Assembly: GCF_001280065.1 (NCBI RefSeq) | Contig: NZ_LGEA01000101.1 | Span: 62,001 to 126,000 of the forward strand | Reading direction: 5' to 3' | Source: Streptomyces sp. NRRL B-1140 | Lineage (GTDB): Bacteria; Actinomycetota; Actinomycetes; Streptomycetales; Streptomycetaceae | Length of the DNA: 64,000 nt | Shown here: positions 61,018 through 64,000 of the stretch, in pieces | How positions within the stretch are numbered: position 1 is the stretch's first letter | How the letters are laid out: each line of letters begins with the position of its first letter | The notes under the pieces: generated by a model | What the model was told of the DNA's origin: nothing | Seen by the model: the letters and a program-made list of their open reading frames with translations, nothing else | Database searches by the model: none | Position numbers and translations under genes: made by a program

Positions 61018-62439
61018 CTAGCCCACCTTGCCGGCGAGGTCGTCCGCCAGCCCGTCCAGGACCGACTTCGCGCCCTTGCCGCCGTAGATCTCCTGGAGGG
61101 CCGCCGCCCAGCTGGTCGTCGCGTCGAAGAACTGCGCCTGCGGGGTGAACTGGATCTTCGTCTGGTCGACGACTGTCTCGAAGGTCTCCAGGAAACCAGG
61201 CAGGTGCCGCATCTTGTCCTTGTACGCGGCGTCGTTCGCGACCGACTTGCGCACCGGGTCGATGTGGTTGTGCCTGATCGCGCCCCTGCGCAGGTGCTCC
61301 TTGCCGGTCGCCCACTGCAGGAACAGCCAACTGGCGCTCTTCTTCTTGCTCTTGGCGTTCATGCCGAGCGACCAGATCCACATGTTGGTGGCGAGCGAGC
61401 CGTCCGGTCCCTTCGGCCCGGGGTGGAAGGCGATCTTCCCGGAGGCGGGGCTCGCGCCCTTCACCGCCTGGAAGTAGGCGGCCGTGTCGGCGTCGAACAG
61501 CATCCCGGCCTTCTTCGCGCCCAGGTCGCTGGAGCACTGGTACCAGGTGTACGACGTCCAGGACGGCGGCCCGCCCTGTTTGACCATGCGGGCCCAGTCC
61601 TCGGTGAAGGCGACGGCCTCGGGGCTGTTCATGGCGGGGGTGAGCTTGCCGCCGTCGACCGTGAAGTCCTTCAGCCCGTTGCGGGCGTACATCGTCATGA
61701 AGCCCGGGTGGATGGTGGCCCAGCTCCTGGACCCGCGTACGGCGATCCCGTACATCCCGTCGAAGCCGGCGCCCGGCGCCTTGCGCTTGATGGTCCCGGC
61801 GAGTTCGGTCAGCTCGTCGAACGTCTCGGCCGGCTTCACGCCGAGTTTCCCGAACACCTCGGTGTTGTAGGCGACGACGTTCGTCTCCCAGCCCCACGGC
61901 AGGGCGTACTGCCCGCCCTTGCCGAGTGGCGCGCCCGCCTTCAGGGACCACTGGTCGGCCTGCAGCAGGTTCGGGAAGAAGTCCGCTTGGTCCCATTCGG
62001 AGGCCGTCGCGGAGGAGTTGCGCATCCAGGGCCCGAGGTCCTCCAGCCAGCCCGGCGGCCCGTACTGCCACACCATGTACGCGCCGAGCATGAAGACGTC
62101 GTAGGAGGCACGCCCGCTGGACAGGTCCACGGTGAGCTTGTCGAAGTAGTTGTCCTCGGGGAAGACGTCGTACTCGACCTCGATGCCCGTCCGTGCGGTG
62201 AACGACTTGAGGTCGGCGATGAGGGCGTCGGTGTACGGGTGCTTGTTGAGCAGGGCTTTGACGGTGGTGCCCTTCTCCCGCTTCCAGTCGAAGGAACCGG
62301 TGACGTCGTCCGCCGCCGAGCCGTCGCTCTTGTCGTCGTTCCCGCCGAAACCGGCGCCGCAGGCCGCGAGCAACGGGGTGGCCGCCGCCGCGGCGGCGAG
62401 GGTGAGGAAGCGTCGGCGGTCGTGCACGTGCGTGTCCAT
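61018..62439 (-). CDS. Polyol/sugar-binding Tat lipoprotein
   Basis: 473 residues. RRRFLTLAAAAAATPLLAACGAG has a twin-arginine motif and a lipobox cysteine (about 28). Mature family 1 solute-binding fold (VKALLNKHPYTDALIADLKSFTARTG; LPWGWETNVVAYNTEVF; the WAT-containing IRHNHIDPVR near the end), most like SmoE/polyol-binding proteins. ATG 62439 has GGAGG at 5 nt. First gene of the ten-gene operon. Confidence 0.88.
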   Translation of the reverse strand: MDTHVHDRRRFLTLAAAAAATPLLAACGAGFGGNDDKSDGSAADDVTGSFDWKREKGTTVKALLNKHPYTDALIADLKSFTARTGIEVEYDVFPEDNYFDKLTVDLSSGRASYDVFMLGAYMVWQYGPPGWLEDLGPWMRNSSATASEWDQADFFPNLLQADQWSLKAGAPLGKGGQYALPWGWETNVVAYNTEVFGKLGVKPAETFDELTELAGTIKRKAPGAGFDGMYGIAVRGSRSWATIHPGFMTMYARNGLKDFTVDGGKLTPAMNSPEAVAFTEDWARMVKQGGPPSWTSYTWYQCSSDLGAKKAGMLFDADTAAYFQAVKGASPASGKIAFHPGPKGPDGSLATNMWIWSLGMNAKSKKKSASWLFLQWATGKEHLRRGAIRHNHIDPVRKSVANDAAYKDKMRHLPGFLETFETVVDQTKIQFTPQAQFFDATTSWAAALQEIYGGKGAKSVLDGLADDLAGKVG

Positions 62440-62461
62440 CCGTACCTCCGCGTGGAGCCTG

Positions 62462-62488
62462 GTTAACACGTCGAGTCGACTCGTTAAC
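62462..62488. promoter_or_regulatory. Candidate operator with two GTTAAC motifs
   Basis: GTTAAC occurs at 62462-62467 and 62483-62488, 21 bp apart (two helical turns), flanking the palindrome CGAGTCGACTCG (62472-62483). It lies between the divergent ABC operon and FGGY gene, where the DeoR regulator would be expected to act. Confidence 0.55.
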
Positions 62489-62595
62489 AGAGGGTGGAAC
62501 GGCTGAAGTTGGGCGTCAATCCCTCGCGCACGGGAAAATATCGGGGCACAGTGAGAAGTTCACAGATCCGGCTGCGACGGCGTGGGAGGTTCCGG

Positions 62596-64000
62596 ATGGT
62601 GAACGACGGTGCGGGCGAGGGCGAGGCCGCGGACACGGGTGCGGGCTGGCTGGGCATCGATCTGGGCACACAGGGCGTCCGCGTACTGCTCGTCACCGCC
62701 GACGGCACGGTCCTCGGCCGCGGCTCGGCCCCGCTGACGGGACGGCGGGACGGCGTGCGGCACGAGCAGGACCCGCTGCTGTGGTGGGCGGCGCTGTGCG
62801 ATGCCTCGCGGGCGGCCCTGCGCAGCGCGCCCCCGGGCCGGCCGATCGGCGGACTCGCGGTGTGCGGCACGTCCGGCACGGTCCTGCCGACGGACGGCGC
62901 GGGCCGCCCGGTCGGCCCCGCGCTGATGTACGACGACGGACGGGCGAAGACCCAGGCCGCCCGGGCCCGGGAGGCGGGGCTCGCGGTCCAGGACACCTGG
63001 GCGCTGCCGAAGGCGCTGTGGCTGCTGGAGGAGTACCGCGGCACCTCGCTGCGCCTGGCGCACCAGCCCGACCTGGTCGTCTCCCGCCTCACGGGCGAGC
63101 CGCCCCCGGCCGACTCCAGCCACGCCCTGAAGACGGGCTACGACCTGGAGCGCGCCCGCTGGCCGCAGACCGCCCTGGCCGCACTGGGCGTCCCCGACGG
63201 CCTGTTCCCGGACGTCGTCCCGCCGGGGACGCGCCTCGGCGAGGTCGGCCCGGCCGCCGCCGACGCCACCGGCATCCCCGCCGGCACGCCGGTGTTCGCG
63301 GGAATGACCGACGGCTGTGCGGCCCAGATCGCGTCGGGCGCGCTGCGTCCCGGCTCCTGGAACTCCGTGCTCGGCACCACGCTCGTGCTGAAGGGCGCCG
63401 CCCGCGACCCGGTCCGCGACCCGGCCGGCGTGGTCTACAACCACCGTGCCCCGGACGGCACCTGGCTGCCCGGCGGGGCGTCGAGCGTCGGGGCCGGGGC
63501 GCTCGCGGCGCACTTCCCGCGGGCCGACCCGGCCGAGATGGACGCACAGGCCAGGGCGTTCGAGCCGTCGAATGCGATCGCCTACCCGCTCGTCTCGCCG
63601 GGGGAGCGGTTCCCGTTCCGGGCACCCGGGGCGACCTCGTTCGTCCTGGGCGATCCCGTGGAGGACGCCGATCTGTGGGCCGCGCTGCTCCAGGGCGTCG
63701 GCTTCGCCGAACGTCTGTGCCTGGACTACCTGCACCACCTCGGCGCCCCTCTGGACGGCCCGCTCACCTTCACCGGCGGCGGTGCCCGCAGCCCGTACTG
63801 GAACCAGCTGCGCGCCGACATCCTGGGCCGCCCGGCCCGCGTCCCCGAGCAGACCGAACCGGCCCTGGGCATGGCGGCGCTGGCCGCGTACGGGGCGTCG
63901 GGGACCGGCGCGCTCGCGGACGTCACCGCACGCATGGTCCGCGTCCGCACCGTCGTCGCGCCCCGCCCGGGGCGCACGGCAGCCTTCGCCGAGCCGTACG
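62596..64000 (+). CDS. FGGY-family carbohydrate kinase (3' end outside window)
   Basis: At least 468 codons; the end of the gene is outside the window. LGIDLGTQGVRVLLV (phosphate 1), GLAVCGTSGTVLPTD, FAGMTDGCAAQIASGAL and TGGGARSPYWNQLRADILGRPARV (adenosine region) identify an FGGY kinase, more like gluconate/xylulose kinases than the paralogue at 53860. ATG with GGGAGG 6 nt upstream. Divergent from the ABC operon and likely under the same control. The two kinases would act on different intermediates or substrates. Confidence 0.88.
   Translation, partial: MVNDGAGEGEAADTGAGWLGIDLGTQGVRVLLVTADGTVLGRGSAPLTGRRDGVRHEQDPLLWWAALCDASRAALRSAPPGRPIGGLAVCGTSGTVLPTDGAGRPVGPALMYDDGRAKTQAARAREAGLAVQDTWALPKALWLLEEYRGTSLRLAHQPDLVVSRLTGEPPPADSSHALKTGYDLERARWPQTALAALGVPDGLFPDVVPPGTRLGEVGPAAADATGIPAGTPVFAGMTDGCAAQIASGALRPGSWNSVLGTTLVLKGAARDPVRDPAGVVYNHRAPDGTWLPGGASSVGAGALAAHFPRADPAEMDAQARAFEPSNAIAYPLVSPGERFPFRAPGATSFVLGDPVEDADLWAALLQGVGFAERLCLDYLHHLGAPLDGPLTFTGGGARSPYWNQLRADILGRPARVPEQTEPALGMAALAAYGASGTGALADVTARMVRVRTVVAPRPGRTAAFAEPY

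Overview
The window is a high-GC actinobacterial chromosome segment, almost certainly Streptomyces. The evidence is extreme GC3 bias with long antisense shadow frames, GTG and TTG starts with AGGAGG-type ribosome binding sites, a Tat/lipoprotein-rich secretome, a csn chitosan-oligosaccharide operon and a PknG/GlnH/GlnX cluster. It looks like conserved core chromosome. I saw no tRNA, rRNA, CRISPR array, insertion sequence or prophage.

Layout. 1-3212: the end of an EttA-type ABC-F protein, a thioesterase, an unknown protein, a truncated haemoglobin and a PCMT-like methyltransferase. 3239-14032 (all minus): a seven-gene signalling cluster, read in transcription order as a GlnX-like membrane protein, a GlnH-like amino-acid-binding protein, a coiled-coil protein, a PknG-like kinase with TPRs, a PP2C phosphatase, a VWA protein and an FHA protein. 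Kinase, phosphatase and FHA protein all carry zinc ribbons. This is the most interesting system here. It joins the mycobacterial GlnH-GlnX-PknG amino-acid sensor to a kinase/phosphatase/VWA/FHA module. 14423-21105 (minus): a six-gene csnR-EFGHK type operon (ROK repressor, sugar ABC importer, GH4 glycosidase, BadF-type kinase) with a near-perfect palindromic operator at 21180-21194.

21324-31836: an MscS channel, an HNH endonuclease, a PadR-regulated FtsX-type ABC exporter, a secreted GH84 glycosidase with an unusual catalytic site and an embedded short repeat, a small repeat-bearing peptide fused head-to-tail with malQ, and a small membrane protein. 31895-41817: a MarR/EamA divergent pair with a clear operator, a WYL regulator and an MFS transporter with overlapping 3' ends, aminopeptidase N, a DUF1203-like protein, aspartate-semialdehyde dehydrogenase, and an ECF sigma factor with its putative membrane anti-sigma. 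41878-52571: a large secreted subtilase, a Nudix hydrolase, a Tat-exported metallophosphoesterase with a possible PHO box, an AbiEi/DUF559-like protein, a second aminopeptidase N and a DsbA-like oxidoreductase.

52575-64000: a ten-gene minus-strand operon (polyol-type binding protein, two permeases, two different ATPases, DeoR regulator, 2-hydroxyacid dehydrogenase, FGGY kinase, secreted glycerophosphodiesterase, zinc ribbon protein), divergent from a second FGGY kinase that runs off the window. The intergenic region holds two GTTAAC motifs two helical turns apart. This looks like an uncharacterised polyol or sugar-acid utilisation locus. Most operons are tightly packed with 4-bp ATGA/GTGA/TTGA overlaps, which also helps fix start codons.
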